Under the pieces are notes generated by a model. That model did not search any database, had not been told where the DNA came from, and was given only the letters and a program-made list of their open reading frames with translations. The position numbers and the translations under genes were made by a program. From Candidatus Endomicrobiellum incisitermitis (lineage in GTDB: Bacteria; Elusimicrobiota; Endomicrobiia; Endomicrobiales; Endomicrobiaceae), in the NCBI GenBank assembly GCA_031275795.1, contig JAISOG010000039.1:40583-104582 (forward strand): a stretch of 64,000 nt of DNA, written 5' to 3'. How positions within the stretch are numbered: the stretch's first letter is position 1; every line of letters begins with the position of its first letter. Below are positions 20,379 through 28,904 of this stretch, piece by piece.

Positions 20379-22163
20379 ATGAATATTTTTTCTAAATTAA
20401 AACAAAAAATTATAGGTAATATGAGCCCTGATTCAATAAAAAAAATGAAGCGTTTATGGGTAGTGTACGTTTTACCACAATGGAAACTTTTAGCTTTATC
20501 AATGATTTTCATGGGAATATATTCTGTATTAAATGCTTGGTCTGTGAGTTTACTTAAACCTGTTTTTGATAAAGTTTTTATAGAACAAAATAGAGATGTT
20601 TTGTTTACAATTGCAGTTGAAGTCATAATAGCGTTTGGAGCAAAAGGATTTGCACAATATTTTCAGTCTGTTACAATGACTATGCTTGGGGCAAACTTTA
20701 CAAAAAGGTTGCAAGGTGATTTGTATGATAGGTTTATTGCTCAAGATTTAGAATTTTTTCATAAAAATAATTCGGGCAACTTATTAGTTTATTTTATGGG
20801 CGATTTAAATACAATAAGAGATGTAATAATTAATAGCGTTACAACAGTTGTTAGAGATGCGTGTTCTGTTATTTTCTTAATAGTGCTTATGTTTTGGAAA
20901 AGTTTTGATATGGCAGCAGCTATGTTTATATTGTTCCCTATAGGTTTTTATCCAATGGTATATTTTGGAAAAAAAATAAAACAAATTTTTCATAGTCAAC
21001 AAAATTCGTTTGGAAATTTGTATGCAATTTTAGCACAATCTTTTCAGGGGATAAAGATTGTAAAGTCTTATAATATGGAAGCGTTGGAATCTAAAAAAGT
21101 CAGAGGTAGTGCTGAGTCAATAGCTAATATAGAAGTAAAAATGTCAAGAAATAATAATATTTTAAGTCCTTTAATGGAGTTTTTTGGAGGAATTGCAGCA
21201 GCTGGTACGCTTGCTTATGGTGGGTATAGAATTATGCACGGTACTCTTACTACAGGGGATTTTGTGGTGTTTCTTATTGCTATAGTTGCTGCATACCAAC
21301 CAATGAAATCTTTAGCAAACTTAAATTCTCGCGTGCAGATGGGAATAGTAGGTATTGACCGTGTTTTTTCTGTAATAGATAAAAAACCTAAGATAGTTAG
21401 TAAGCCTGACGCCAAAGTTTTTAAAGCTACTAAAGGTATTATAAAAGTGGACAATGTTAAATTTAACTACAGTGAAGATGTCGAAGTGTTGCATGGTATA
21501 AATTTAGAAGTCAAAGAAGGTGAGAAAGTTGCTGTGGTTGGTGCTGCGGGTTCTGGTAAATCTACTTTAATAAATTTAATATTAAGGTTTTATGATGTTA
21601 AAGAAGGAAGCATAAAAATAGATGGGCAAGATATTAGGGATGTAACAATAGAATCTTTAAGAGATAATATTGCTTTTGTTTCTCAAGATGTTGTGCTTTT
21701 TGATGATACAATTAAGAAAAATATATTAATGGGTAAACCTAATGCCACTGATGAAGAAGCTATAAATGCAGCAAAACATGCAGCTGCACATAATTTTATT
21801 ATGAATCAGGATCAAGGGTATGACACAGTTGTTGGAGAACGCGGTGGCAATTTGTCTGGTGGACAAAAACAAATGATATCCATTGCAAGAGCTATGTTAA
21901 AAGATGCGCCAATACTTTTACTTGATGAAGCAACAAGTTCTCTTGATTCAAAGTCTGAACGCATGGTACAAGAAGGTCTTGAAAGGTTAATGAAAGGGAG
22001 AACTTCAATAGTAATAGCTCACAGACTGTCTACTATTATTAATTCAGATAAAATATATGTATTTGAGTCAGGTAATGTTGTAGAGTCAGGTACACATGCA
22101 GAGCTTTTAGCTTTAAATGGCTACTATGCAAATCTCTATAAAATTCAGTTTATGCAGGATTAA
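20379..22163 (+). CDS. msbA: MsbA-like lipid ABC exporter (fused TMD-NBD)
   Basis: This 594-residue half-transporter has a six-helix membrane domain (about 40-330, with the QDLEFFHKNNSGNLL coupling region) and a C-terminal ABC domain. The latter carries GAAGSGKST (Walker A, near 388), FVSQDVVLFDDTI (Q-loop), LSGGQKQMISIARAML (signature), ILLLDEATSSLDSKSE (Walker B) and IAHRLSTI (H-loop). The MsbA family flips lipid A-core or other lipids across the inner membrane. A nearby LOS-type glycosyltransferase is compatible with lipooligosaccharide export, but multidrug export by a homologue is possible. It follows the ABC-F gene by 3 bp. Confidence 0.85.
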   Translation: MNIFSKLKQKIIGNMSPDSIKKMKRLWVVYVLPQWKLLALSMIFMGIYSVLNAWSVSLLKPVFDKVFIEQNRDVLFTIAVEVIIAFGAKGFAQYFQSVTMTMLGANFTKRLQGDLYDRFIAQDLEFFHKNNSGNLLVYFMGDLNTIRDVIINSVTTVVRDACSVIFLIVLMFWKSFDMAAAMFILFPIGFYPMVYFGKKIKQIFHSQQNSFGNLYAILAQSFQGIKIVKSYNMEALESKKVRGSAESIANIEVKMSRNNNILSPLMEFFGGIAAAGTLAYGGYRIMHGTLTTGDFVVFLIAIVAAYQPMKSLANLNSRVQMGIVGIDRVFSVIDKKPKIVSKPDAKVFKATKGIIKVDNVKFNYSEDVEVLHGINLEVKEGEKVAVVGAAGSGKSTLINLILRFYDVKEGSIKIDGQDIRDVTIESLRDNIAFVSQDVVLFDDTIKKNILMGKPNATDEEAINAAKHAAAHNFIMNQDQGYDTVVGERGGNLSGGQKQMISIARAMLKDAPILLLDEATSSLDSKSERMVQEGLERLMKGRTSIVIAHRLSTIINSDKIYVFESGNVVESGTHAELLALNGYYANLYKIQFMQD

Positions 22164-22245
22164 ATAGAAAAGTAATATTTTCTAATGTTATGTTTTTACA
22201 TATTTATTTAAAAATTTATGTCTGCTTTCTTTACTAGCAGAACAT

Positions 22246-23172
22246 TTAATAAAGTTCCAACAACAATCCTCTTTTTTTTACTGCTTTCCAAAATTTAATG
22301 TTTAATAAAAATAAAGGATGAGCAGCCCAATATTTTAAAAATATTTTAGCAAAAGATTTGCTTTTTGTATAAAAAGAGAAATTTAAATTTTCTTCCCAAT
22401 CTGTCATTTTTGCATATTTGATATACAAACTTTTTAGAGGATGTTGACAAAGTGGATTCCAAGGTTTTGATTCTATATAATGAATAATATAATTATATTC
22501 AATATATTTATCTATTTTGTGTTTGTCATATGGGACTTGATTGTAGTTTTTATAATATAGATTCCAATTCGTAGGTAAAAATAATATATTGTGTCCGATT
22601 ACAGCATTTAAAATAGTTTGATCATAGCATTCAATTTTGTCAATGTTCTTTTCAACATATTCTTTCCATTTATCATGGAAGTTAAACTTTCTCAGCTCAT
22701 ATAAGTTTAAAACCATAACACCAGAGTTAAAATAGCGTTGCCCAATTTCAACACAACCAGCTAAATAGTTGTTGATATTGATATTCCATAATTTCGAAAT
22801 ATCTTCGTTAGCTATTATATCACAATCCAAATATATTACTTTTTCAATTTCAGTAGGCAAAAGTTCTGGTATTAGTAACCTATAATAATTGGCTAATGAT
22901 ACAATTTTGGAATCATCTGTTTTAAAGATAGGCAAATCTTTAAATTGTTCTTCATTTACTTCTATGAATTCTATTTCAAAATCTTGAATTTTTTTTAAAG
23001 AAATAAATTTTCTTTTATTTTCATTAGTTAAATGCCCTATTAGAAAAAAAGTTATTTTATAGTTGTTATTTTCTATTTTGTGATTACTTAAAATAGAAGC
23101 AATTGTTGCTCCACAATGCTTCGCATATTTATCATCAACGCCAAATGCTATCTTGATTCCTCTGTTATTCAT
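22246..23172 (-). CDS. Glycosyltransferase family 8 (LOS/LPS type)
   Basis: This 308-residue GT-A-fold, retaining glycosyltransferase uses UDP-sugars. It shows IKIAFGVDDKYAKHCGATIASIL at the N-terminus, the metal-binding DxD (IYLDCDI, D116 and D118), the YFNSGVMVLNL acceptor-site motif and an HYIESKPW motif typical of LgtC/RfaI-type enzymes. The loop between the DxD and YFNSGV motifs is short compared with LgtC. It likely adds a galactose or glucose to a surface glycolipid. It stands alone on the minus strand, convergent with the MsbA-like gene. A small stem (22221-22241, TCTGCT/AGCAGA) lies between the two stops. Confidence 0.88.
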   Translation of the reverse strand: MNNRGIKIAFGVDDKYAKHCGATIASILSNHKIENNNYKITFFLIGHLTNENKRKFISLKKIQDFEIEFIEVNEEQFKDLPIFKTDDSKIVSLANYYRLLIPELLPTEIEKVIYLDCDIIANEDISKLWNININNYLAGCVEIGQRYFNSGVMVLNLYELRKFNFHDKWKEYVEKNIDKIECYDQTILNAVIGHNILFLPTNWNLYYKNYNQVPYDKHKIDKYIEYNYIIHYIESKPWNPLCQHPLKSLYIKYAKMTDWEENLNFSFYTKSKSFAKIFLKYWAAHPLFLLNIKFWKAVKKRGLLLELY

Positions 23173-23193
23173 TTTGTCCTTCTATTTATTAAA

Positions 23194-23289
23194 TTATATA
23201 TAATATATGTGTTCTGTCTTGTCTACATATACTGCATTATCTCTTATCAACTTTTCAAATGTCTGCGTTCCTATAGCTAACTTTCTCAT
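23194..23289 (-). pseudogene. N-terminal remnant of an AAA-ATPase-like / DUF1703-type protein
   Basis: On the reverse strand an ATG at 23289, after a gaggtgtga-like site, encodes MRKLAIGTQTFEKLIRDN then AVYVDKTEHIYYI and a stop. This closely follows the N-terminus of the PF09820 AAA-ATPase-like / PF08011 nuclease family (consensus like LPIGIQ-F--IR--N--YVDKT--I--L). Those proteins are normally about 500 residues; only 31 codons remain. It is best read as a truncated pseudogene of a gene family that is often amplified in gut and symbiont bacteria. Confidence 0.7.
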
Positions 23290-23640
23290 TTCACACCTCT
23301 AAAGTACATATATTTCTCAGTAACTATACCAAATTTTTACTAAAATATCTTTCAAATGATAAATTTGATACCTACATAATGACTTTAATGCAAGTATATC
23401 GGGGCAAAGTGAAATTGGATGTGGGTGCTGTATATTATAGAAACTGGGTTTGTTACCTGTATTGGCTTAATGTTGATCATCATAGTGTAATGGACATGCT
23501 AAGGATTCTGTTGACGCATTCCTTAAGTTTATGTATGCCATTTAGGCATAGAAGTATAGCGTGGATATTAACTTTTGATTGGTGTTGTGTAACATTTGTT
23601 AATTGACTTAAATCTAAAAAAAGGAAGCAGAAATTATTTA
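23290..23640. other. Gene-poor AT-rich stretch
   Basis: I see no supportable gene. A 75-codon plus-strand frame at 23379-23606 has unusual composition (rich in Trp, Cys, His and Leu), no ribosome site and no family resemblance. The slightly higher GC of 23380-23600 could mark a degraded gene. Confidence 0.4.
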
Positions 23641-23650
23641 TATATCTCTC

Positions 23651-23727
23651 TCTTTTAGTTTAGTATCTTAGTAAAGTTATCTTAAAAGCGCAATTTAAGC
23701 GATAAACATTTAATATTGCAAATTTGA
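23651..23727. repeat. Degenerate family A left arm
   Basis: tttagtttagtatctta, aagttatcttaaaagcgcaattt, gcgataaacatttaatattgcaaatt follows the order of the family A left arm (tctagtttagaatctta, gagttacctcaaagagc, agcaataaacatttaatattgcaaatt). The right arm is absent. This is the most diverged copy in the window. Confidence 0.6.
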
Positions 23728-23801
23728 AGGACAAGATCAGAGTTTAAATTGTTTCTTAAAATACTAAAATATTGTATATAGATAATAGTCAATACATTGT
23801 C

Positions 23802-23830
23802 TTGGAAGAAACAATAAAATGTAGTATAAT
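23802..23830 (+). promoter_or_regulatory. Sigma70-type promoter for tRNA-Leu
   Basis: TTGGAA (23802-23807), 17-bp spacer, TATAAT (23825-23830). The predicted start is near 23837, about 17 bp before the mature tRNA, as expected for a tRNA precursor. Confidence 0.7.
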
Positions 23831-23853
23831 ATCTTCATTGTATTTTGTTGCTT

Positions 23854-23939
23854 GGGCGGATGGCGGAACTGGCAGACGCACAGGACTTAAAATCCTGAGG
23901 CTCGCAAGAGCCGTGAGGGTTCAATTCCCTTTCCGCCCA
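23854..23939 (+). tRNA. tRNA-Leu (anticodon TAA)
   Basis: The acceptor strands GGGCGGA and TCCGCCC pair, with discriminator A. The anticodon stem cagga/tcctg encloses loop cttaaaa, giving anticodon TAA. A long variable arm (ggctcgcaagagcc) makes it class II, as expected for tRNA-Leu. The T-arm contains GGTTCAATTCC. CCA is not encoded, so it must be added by a nucleotidyltransferase. Confidence 0.96.
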
Positions 23940-23970
23940 TTGGTTTTTAGATATTTATAATAAATTTGCT

Positions 23971-23998
23971 TTGATTTTAGTTGTATTTTTTGTAAAAT
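23971..23998 (+). promoter_or_regulatory. Possible promoter for the CAT-anticodon tRNA
   Basis: TTGATT (23971-23976), 16-bp spacer, TAAAAT (23993-23998), about 20 bp before the tRNA. In such AT-rich sequence this match could be fortuitous. Confidence 0.4.
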
Positions 23999-24018
23999 AT
24001 TTTTATTGTTTTTTTGAA

Positions 24019-24092
24019 GGGCCTGTAGCTCAGTTGGTTAGAGCACTCGACTCATAATCGAATGGTCGTAGGTTCAAGTCCTACCAGGCCCA
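24019..24092 (+). tRNA. tRNA with CAT anticodon, probably tRNA-Ile2 (lysidine type)
   Basis: The acceptor GGGCCTG pairs with CAGGCCC, discriminator A. The D-arm is gctcagttggttagagc. Anticodon loop ctcataa gives CAT, and the T-arm is gtaggttcaagtcctac. The gactcataatcg anticodon arm followed by tggtcg and ggttcaagtcc resembles tRNA-Ile(CAT), whose C34 is modified by TilS to read AUA, more than elongator or initiator Met. The methionine assignment is not excluded. A terminal anticodon-stem pair (C/A) is mismatched. CCA is not encoded. Confidence 0.85.
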
Positions 24093-24328
24093 ATCCACTG
24101 AACATTTCTTTAGTCTGCAAAAATCTTGTATTGAACATCTCAATTTCAGTCGAAATTTTTTTATGATGTATGATTTGTTAGTTTAATAAATTTATATATC
24201 TAATTTAAAAACATTATAACACCATAAAGTATTTATTAATTTGCTATAATCAAAACGTTTAGTATACTTATTTTGATTTGTATTTTTTATTGTTTTTTTG
24301 TTAATTTATTTTAGTAAATGAGGTATAA

Positions 24329-25039
24329 ATGGAAAATTTGAGACAAGATTTGGAAATGTTATACGAATTGCAAAGTTATGATACTAAAATTGATAATTTA
24401 AAAAAGCAGATACACCAAGCTTTGTTAAGTATTGAAGAAAAAAAGAAAGATTTGCAAAATAAACGTATAGATTTTGAAAGCAAAAAAAAGTCTTTTGTTG
24501 AAATAAATTCTCTAAGGAAAGAGAAAGAGGCTGTTCTTAGTTCTAAAGAAGAGCTAATATCTAAACATTCTCTAGAGTTAAACAAAGTAAAATCTAATGA
24601 AACATATAAAGCGCTTCTTCTGGAGATAGATAAAATAAAAGCAGATAAAAATATAGTTGAAGATGAGATTTTACAACTTATGGACACAATTGACAAAGAA
24701 ATGTTAGTTATTAAAAATTTGGAAAAAGATTTGCAAGATTTTGAGAGTAAAATAAAAAGTGATATTTCAGAAATAGAATCTTTAATTGAAAGTTTAAAAA
24801 AGAAAATAGTTGCAGCAGAAAACAGTAGACAAGAACAGGAATCTAAAGTTAGTAAGTCTATATTTATGCAATACGAAAGATTAAGAGAAGGCCGTGACGG
24901 TGTTGGATTAGTGTTGGTTGATGGAGAAAGTTGTGCTGGTTGTGGTATGATTCTAAGACCACAGCTAATTAATCAAGCTCAGAAAGCTCAAGAACTAGTT
25001 TTCTGTGATAATTGTTCTAGAATATTATTTAAAAGGTGA
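24329..25039 (+). CDS. Coiled-coil protein with C4 zinc ribbon (CT398/zf-RING_7 type)
   Basis: This 236-residue protein consists of a long antiparallel coiled coil (about 1-180, highly charged K/E heptads) and a C-terminal zinc ribbon with CAGCG near 204 and CDNCSRILF at the end (two CxxC knuckles). This is the CT398 / PF02591 family, widespread in bacteria and thought to bind nucleic acid or act as a flagellar or secretion chaperone-like factor; no enzymatic activity is known. The gene stands directly upstream of the RNase P RNA gene, a neighbourhood seen for this family elsewhere. Possible promoter TTGCTA (24241) to TATACT (24263). Confidence 0.85.
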   Translation: MENLRQDLEMLYELQSYDTKIDNLKKQIHQALLSIEEKKKDLQNKRIDFESKKKSFVEINSLRKEKEAVLSSKEELISKHSLELNKVKSNETYKALLLEIDKIKADKNIVEDEILQLMDTIDKEMLVIKNLEKDLQDFESKIKSDISEIESLIESLKKKIVAAENSRQEQESKVSKSIFMQYERLREGRDGVGLVLVDGESCAGCGMILRPQLINQAQKAQELVFCDNCSRILFKR

Positions 25040-25040
25040 A

Positions 25041-25408
25041 ACCTCCTATAAAGATGGACATGCAATCGCTTTATGCTGTAGTTGTTTAATACAGACTTAA
25101 AGAGGAAAGTCCGAACTTTAACTATGTATCATTTATTTATGCATAGTAAACGGTAGCAGGTAATCCCTGTCGCTTGTGAAAGTAGAGGTGCGAACAGAGA
25201 CGCTTTTTGCAGAAATGTAAAAAGTATCCTTACAACAGGATAAGTTTTGCAGTAATGCAAAATATGAAACGGCTAAATCCTTACCGGAAAGCAAGGCTGA
25301 AGGTGGGCCGCTTGATCGTTAAAAGTAATTTTAACGGCAGAAAAATGATTGCACTTTTAATTTATTAAAAGACAGAATTCGGTGTACAGTTCATCTTTAT
25401 TAGGAGGT
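25041..25408 (+). ncRNA. rnpB: RNase P RNA (class A)
   Basis: The catalytic RNA of RNase P, which trims tRNA 5' leaders. The P1 helix is formed by cctcctataaagatg at the 5' end and catctttattaggagg at the 3' end. Conserved blocks follow in order: gaggaaagtccgaac (CR-I), gcaggtaatccctgtcg, gtgcgaacagagac, gaaacggctaaatcc, and the 3' block agacagaattcggtgtacag (CR-V). About 368 nt is normal for class A. The P1 3' strand contains an aggaggt that resembles a ribosome site but is too far from the next ATG to serve it. Confidence 0.94.
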
Positions 25409-25440
25409 ACATTGAATATAGTTTTTAAGGGTGTGACTTT

Positions 25441-25794
25441 ATGGAAATGATTGTTTGTGTAGTTATAGGTTTTTTAGGTGGTTTTTTTGGAGGAGTGTTT
25501 GGTGTAGGTGGAGCAAGTATTTTAATTCCTCTTATGGTTATAGTTTTAAAGATGACTCAGCACCAAGCTCAGGGTACATCTCTTGCGATAATAGTTTTAA
25601 GTTTTTTTTCTATGTTAGTATATTATAAAAAAGGGTATGTAAACCTTACAGTTGCTAGCTTGATAGGGCTAGGTTTTGTAATAGGTGGTTTTTTGGGGGC
25701 AAATGTTGCTGACATGTTACCAGAAAATATTTTAAAAAAATGTTTTGCAGTAGTACTATTATCTACTGCTGTAAAGATATTTATATCCAAGTAA
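25441..25794 (+). CDS. Half-size TauE/SafE (TSUP) membrane permease
   Basis: This 117-residue protein has about four membrane segments. The N-terminal GFLGGFFGGVFGVGGASILIP is the hallmark of TSUP (TauE/SafE) anion permeases, followed by MTQHQAQGTSLAIIVLS and a GGFLGANVADMLPENILKK repeat end. Full-length family members have two such repeats (about 250 residues). This is one repeat with clean ends, and half-size members that would work as dimers are known. No second half is adjacent. Substrate could be sulfite, sulfoacetate or another organic anion. It lies 12 bp before rsmH and probably shares its transcript. Confidence 0.8.
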   Translation: MEMIVCVVIGFLGGFFGGVFGVGGASILIPLMVIVLKMTQHQAQGTSLAIIVLSFFSMLVYYKKGYVNLTVASLIGLGFVIGGFLGANVADMLPENILKKCFAVVLLSTAVKIFISK

Positions 25795-25806
25795 GGTTTA
25801 ATATAA

Positions 25807-26682
25807 ATGTATCATGTTTCTGTAATGCCTTTAGAAGTTTCAAATTGTTTGGTAAATAAATTAGACGGTTTATATGTTGATTGTACTTTTGGTGGTGGTG
25901 GACACACTGCTTATCTTCTTGAGAAATTTCCTAACATAAAAATTATTGCTTTTGACTGTGACGAAGATGCTTATAAACAATTTGTTGAAAATAAAAAATA
26001 TTTTAATAATAGAGTAACTTTTATAAGTGACAACTTTAAAAATATTAAACAAGCTTTATCAAATATAAATGTTTACAAAGTTGATGGCATTTTAGCAGAT
26101 ATAGGTGCTTCATCTAAACAGTTTGACGATTTAACTAGAGGGTTTTCTTTTAATGCTAATGTTTTAGATATGAGAATGGATATTAGAAATCCATTGACAG
26201 CAAAAGAGATAATTAACACTTATTCTAGTAAAGATTTAACAGATATTTTTTATAAGTACGGACAAGAGTATATGGCAAGACAGATTGCAAATGCTATTTA
26301 TGTTAGGAGGCAAAGAGGTATAATAAATACAGCTGTAGAATTACAAGATATAATATGTTCTGTTAAAGGACAATCAAGCAGGATAAACCCTGCTACAAAA
26401 GTGTTTCAAGCGTTAAGAATTTTTGTTAATAAAGAACTTTCAAATTTAGAGCTTTTATTATTGCAAGCTCCAGAAATTTTAAATTCTCAAGGACGTATTG
26501 TAATAATAAGTTTTCATTCTCTAGAAGATAGAATGGTCAAATTAAATTTTAAACAAAATGCACATAATAAAATATATAAACTACTTACGAAAAAGGTTAT
26601 TACAGCTACTTATGAACAAGTAAAAGCAAATCCTAGAAGTAGAAGTGCAAAGATAAGAGCTTGTGAGAAAATTAATGCATAA
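25807..26682 (+). CDS. rsmH: 16S rRNA (cytosine-1402-N4)-methyltransferase
   Basis: RsmH (MraW) methylates C1402 in the P site of 16S rRNA and is the standard first gene of the division/cell-wall cluster. The 291 residues show HVSVMPLEVSNCL, the SAM-binding VDCTFGGGGHTAYLLE (residues 24-39), DGILADIGASSKQFDD, FSFNANVLDMRMD, and NPATKVFQALRIFVNKEL. A RVVISFHSLEDR-like segment (RIVIISFHSLEDRMVK) follows. Its stop overlaps ftsL by 8 bp. The expected mraZ upstream is absent; TauE and rnpB are there instead. Confidence 0.97.
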   Translation: MYHVSVMPLEVSNCLVNKLDGLYVDCTFGGGGHTAYLLEKFPNIKIIAFDCDEDAYKQFVENKKYFNNRVTFISDNFKNIKQALSNINVYKVDGILADIGASSKQFDDLTRGFSFNANVLDMRMDIRNPLTAKEIINTYSSKDLTDIFYKYGQEYMARQIANAIYVRRQRGIINTAVELQDIICSVKGQSSRINPATKVFQALRIFVNKELSNLELLLLQAPEILNSQGRIVIISFHSLEDRMVKLNFKQNAHNKIYKLLTKKVITATYEQVKANPRSRSAKIRACEKINA

Positions 26683-26926
26683 ATCATTCTTTTTTATTTT
26701 ACTTTTAGTTATTAGCTTTTTTGTATATTTGTGGCAACAAAACACTTCAATAAGATTTGCGTATAAGATTAGCGCTTTGCAGACAGAATACAATAATATT
26801 ATTTCTGAAAATGATAATTTGCGGTTAAAAATAAATTCTATGCTTGCCCTTGAGAAGATGTATAAAATAGCTAAAGAAAGAAATTTTGTTGTTGCAGATG
26901 ACCAAAATACTGTATATATTGAGTAA
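26675..26926 (+). CDS. ftsL: FtsL-like division protein
   Basis: This 83-residue single-pass membrane protein has an N-terminal hydrophobic segment (FFFILLLVISFFVYLW), then a short periplasmic coiled coil with a leucine/asparagine heptad pattern (ISALQTEYNNIISENDNLRLKINSM). Size, topology and position between rsmH and the division PBP identify FtsL, which partners FtsB and FtsQ to activate FtsWI. I start at the ATG at 26675, which overlaps rsmH by 8 bp. A GTG four codons upstream is an alternative. Sequence alone is weakly diagnostic; the context carries the call. Confidence 0.8.
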   Translation: MHKSFFFILLLVISFFVYLWQQNTSIRFAYKISALQTEYNNIISENDNLRLKINSMLALEKMYKIAKERNFVVADDQNTVYIE

Positions 26927-26938
26927 TTTAAATATAAA

Positions 26939-28642
26939 ATGAAAAGAAAAAAATCTCTAAATAGAAAGACTGTTCTAGCGTTTATAGTGCTGTCAGTCTT
27001 TTTTGTTTTGTTTGTAAAGCTTATATATATACAAATTTTTTTACATAATAAAATAAGTCACAGTGTAGGCAGGATGGTAAATCGTCAAACTGTAGAAGTT
27101 CCAAAACGTGGCGATATTTTGGATACAAAAGGCAATATACTTGCTACAAGCGTAAAAAAGTATAATATTTTTTTAGATCCTAAAATTATAGAAGATTTTT
27201 CTAATATAAAAAATATTTTATTAAAAAATGGTATACAAGTTAAAGAGAAAAACTTAAGTGATTTTGGAAATAGAGCTTATGTCCCTGTTGCTTATGATGT
27301 AGACTCAAGTGTGGCCAATAATATAAAAATGATGAAGTTGAGAGGTGTTGGTTTTGAAAGTAAATATGTAAGAAAATATCCAGAAGGTAAAATGCTTTCT
27401 AATATTTTAGGTCTAACTGGCCATGATGGTAATGGATTAGAGGGAATAGAAAAAACATGTAACAATTGTCTTTTAGGTAATAGTGTTATAGCAAGTACGT
27501 ACAGAGATGGAAGAGGTTATATAATACAGAATAAAGTTATTGATCAATCCAAAATTTGTGGCCAAAACGTGATTTTAAGTATAGATAGAAATATACAATA
27601 TATAGCAGAACAAGAACTTAGAAAAAGTTTTGAAAAATATCAAGCAAAAATGGCAACATGCATTGTACAAAATCCGAAAACAGGTAGCATTTTAGCTATG
27701 GTGTCTTTACCAGATTTTGACTATTTAGAAAAAATTAAAGATTTAAGAGTTTTAAGAAACACTGCAATTAGTGATATATACGAACCAGGCTCTACATTTA
27801 AGATAGTTACAGTTGCGTCAGCTTTAGAGGAAAATAAAGTGAAACTTTCAGATACTTTTTATTTGGAAAATGGAAAACTTAAAATAGCAGACCACACTAT
27901 AAGAGATGACCATAAAATAGAGGGGAAAGTGTCTTTGAGCAGGGCAATGGAAATGTCTTCTAATATTGCTATGATAAAAATTGCAAAGAAATTGGGGAAC
28001 AATGATTTTTACGAATATATAAGAAAGTTTGGTTTTTATTCTTTAACAGGCATTGATTTGCCTGGTGAAGCCAAAGGTCTTTTGCTAGACGTTAAACATT
28101 GGAACGCTTTAACACTCCCTACGATTTCTTTTGGTCAAGGTATAGGAGTAACTGCTTTACAGATGATAAATGCTTTTACGGCTATTGCAAATGATGGCGT
28201 ACTTTTAAAACCTTCTATAGTTCAGAGAATAGGTAAGTACAATGAAAATGATACTCAAGAAAATTTTCATACTATGGAAATAAGAAGAGTGGTTTCTAAA
28301 GAAACTGCTTATATGATGAAAAAAATATTAAAAAATTCGGTTGATTTTGGGACAGGCAAAAGTGCAAAAGTTGCTGGATACACTGTGGGTGGTAAAACTG
28401 GCACTTCTCAAAAGATAGATCCATTAACTAAAACTTATTCTAAAAAGTTTTATACAGCTTCTTTTTGTGGAATGTTACCAGCCATGGAACCTGAATTTGT
28501 TGTACTTGTGATAATTGACGAACCTAAAGGACAAAGTTATTATGGTTCTTCTGTGGCGTCGCCTGTTTTTTCTTCTATTGCGCAATCTATTGCTCAATAT
28601 TTGGAAATACCTAAAGATGATATTAGTAAAAATAAAATATAA
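26939..28642 (+). CDS. ftsI: Division-specific peptidoglycan transpeptidase (class B PBP, FtsI/PBP3)
   Basis: This 567-residue class B penicillin-binding protein has an N-terminal anchor (TVLAFIVLSVFFVLFVKLIY), a PBP dimerisation/pedestal domain (VPKRGDILDTKGNILATS), and a transpeptidase domain. The catalytic motifs are EPGSTFKIV (SxxK, near 284), MSSNIAMIK (SxN, near 341) and GGKTGTSQK (KTG, near 483). No PASTA repeats follow, unlike sporulation or Gram-positive homologues. It crosslinks septal peptidoglycan with FtsW. It sits 12 bp after ftsL. Downstream the cluster is interrupted by a 740-bp repeat block before murE. Confidence 0.94.
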   Translation: MKRKKSLNRKTVLAFIVLSVFFVLFVKLIYIQIFLHNKISHSVGRMVNRQTVEVPKRGDILDTKGNILATSVKKYNIFLDPKIIEDFSNIKNILLKNGIQVKEKNLSDFGNRAYVPVAYDVDSSVANNIKMMKLRGVGFESKYVRKYPEGKMLSNILGLTGHDGNGLEGIEKTCNNCLLGNSVIASTYRDGRGYIIQNKVIDQSKICGQNVILSIDRNIQYIAEQELRKSFEKYQAKMATCIVQNPKTGSILAMVSLPDFDYLEKIKDLRVLRNTAISDIYEPGSTFKIVTVASALEENKVKLSDTFYLENGKLKIADHTIRDDHKIEGKVSLSRAMEMSSNIAMIKIAKKLGNNDFYEYIRKFGFYSLTGIDLPGEAKGLLLDVKHWNALTLPTISFGQGIGVTALQMINAFTAIANDGVLLKPSIVQRIGKYNENDTQENFHTMEIRRVVSKETAYMMKKILKNSVDFGTGKSAKVAGYTVGGKTGTSQKIDPLTKTYSKKFYTASFCGMLPAMEPEFVVLVIIDEPKGQSYYGSSVASPVFSSIAQSIAQYLEIPKDDISKNKI

Positions 28643-28788
28643 AGAAGATGCCCACCTTTAATTCTTTTACTTTCTGTAGCTTTTAATATAACTTTTTCAT
28701 AGTAACCCTTTTTTTAATTTGTATATTTAAAATCATAAAAATTTTACATAATGTATCTTAATAATTTCCATTTAAAGGAGATCATTAT

Positions 28789-28903
28789 TTTTAAGTCTTT
28801 TTTGTCCTATCATTTTGCGAGTTTGCTAATTTGATTAAATGTTTGTTGCGATTGATCTTAGTAACGTAGATAAGGTCCTAAACTAGACCAAACAAACTAC
28901 TAT
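28789..28903. repeat. Family A right half (left arm missing)
   Basis: ttaagtcttttttgtcctatcattttgcgagtttgc, taatttgattaaatgtttgt, tgcgattgatcttagtaac and taaactagaccaaacaaac match the centre and right arm of family A. The left arm is lost; sequence before about 28789 is unrelated AT-rich DNA just after the ftsI stop. Confidence 0.75.
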
Positions 28904-28904
28904 A

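Noticed and set aside
22221-22241. Hairpin TCTGCT...AGCAGA between the MsbA-like and GT8 genes as a bidirectional terminator
   Set aside because: Six-pair stem with no proper T-run on either strand; support too weak to call.
23379-23606. 75-codon plus-strand frame with many Trp, Cys, His
   Set aside because: Unusual composition, no ribosome site, no family resemblance; likely chance open frame or degraded sequence.
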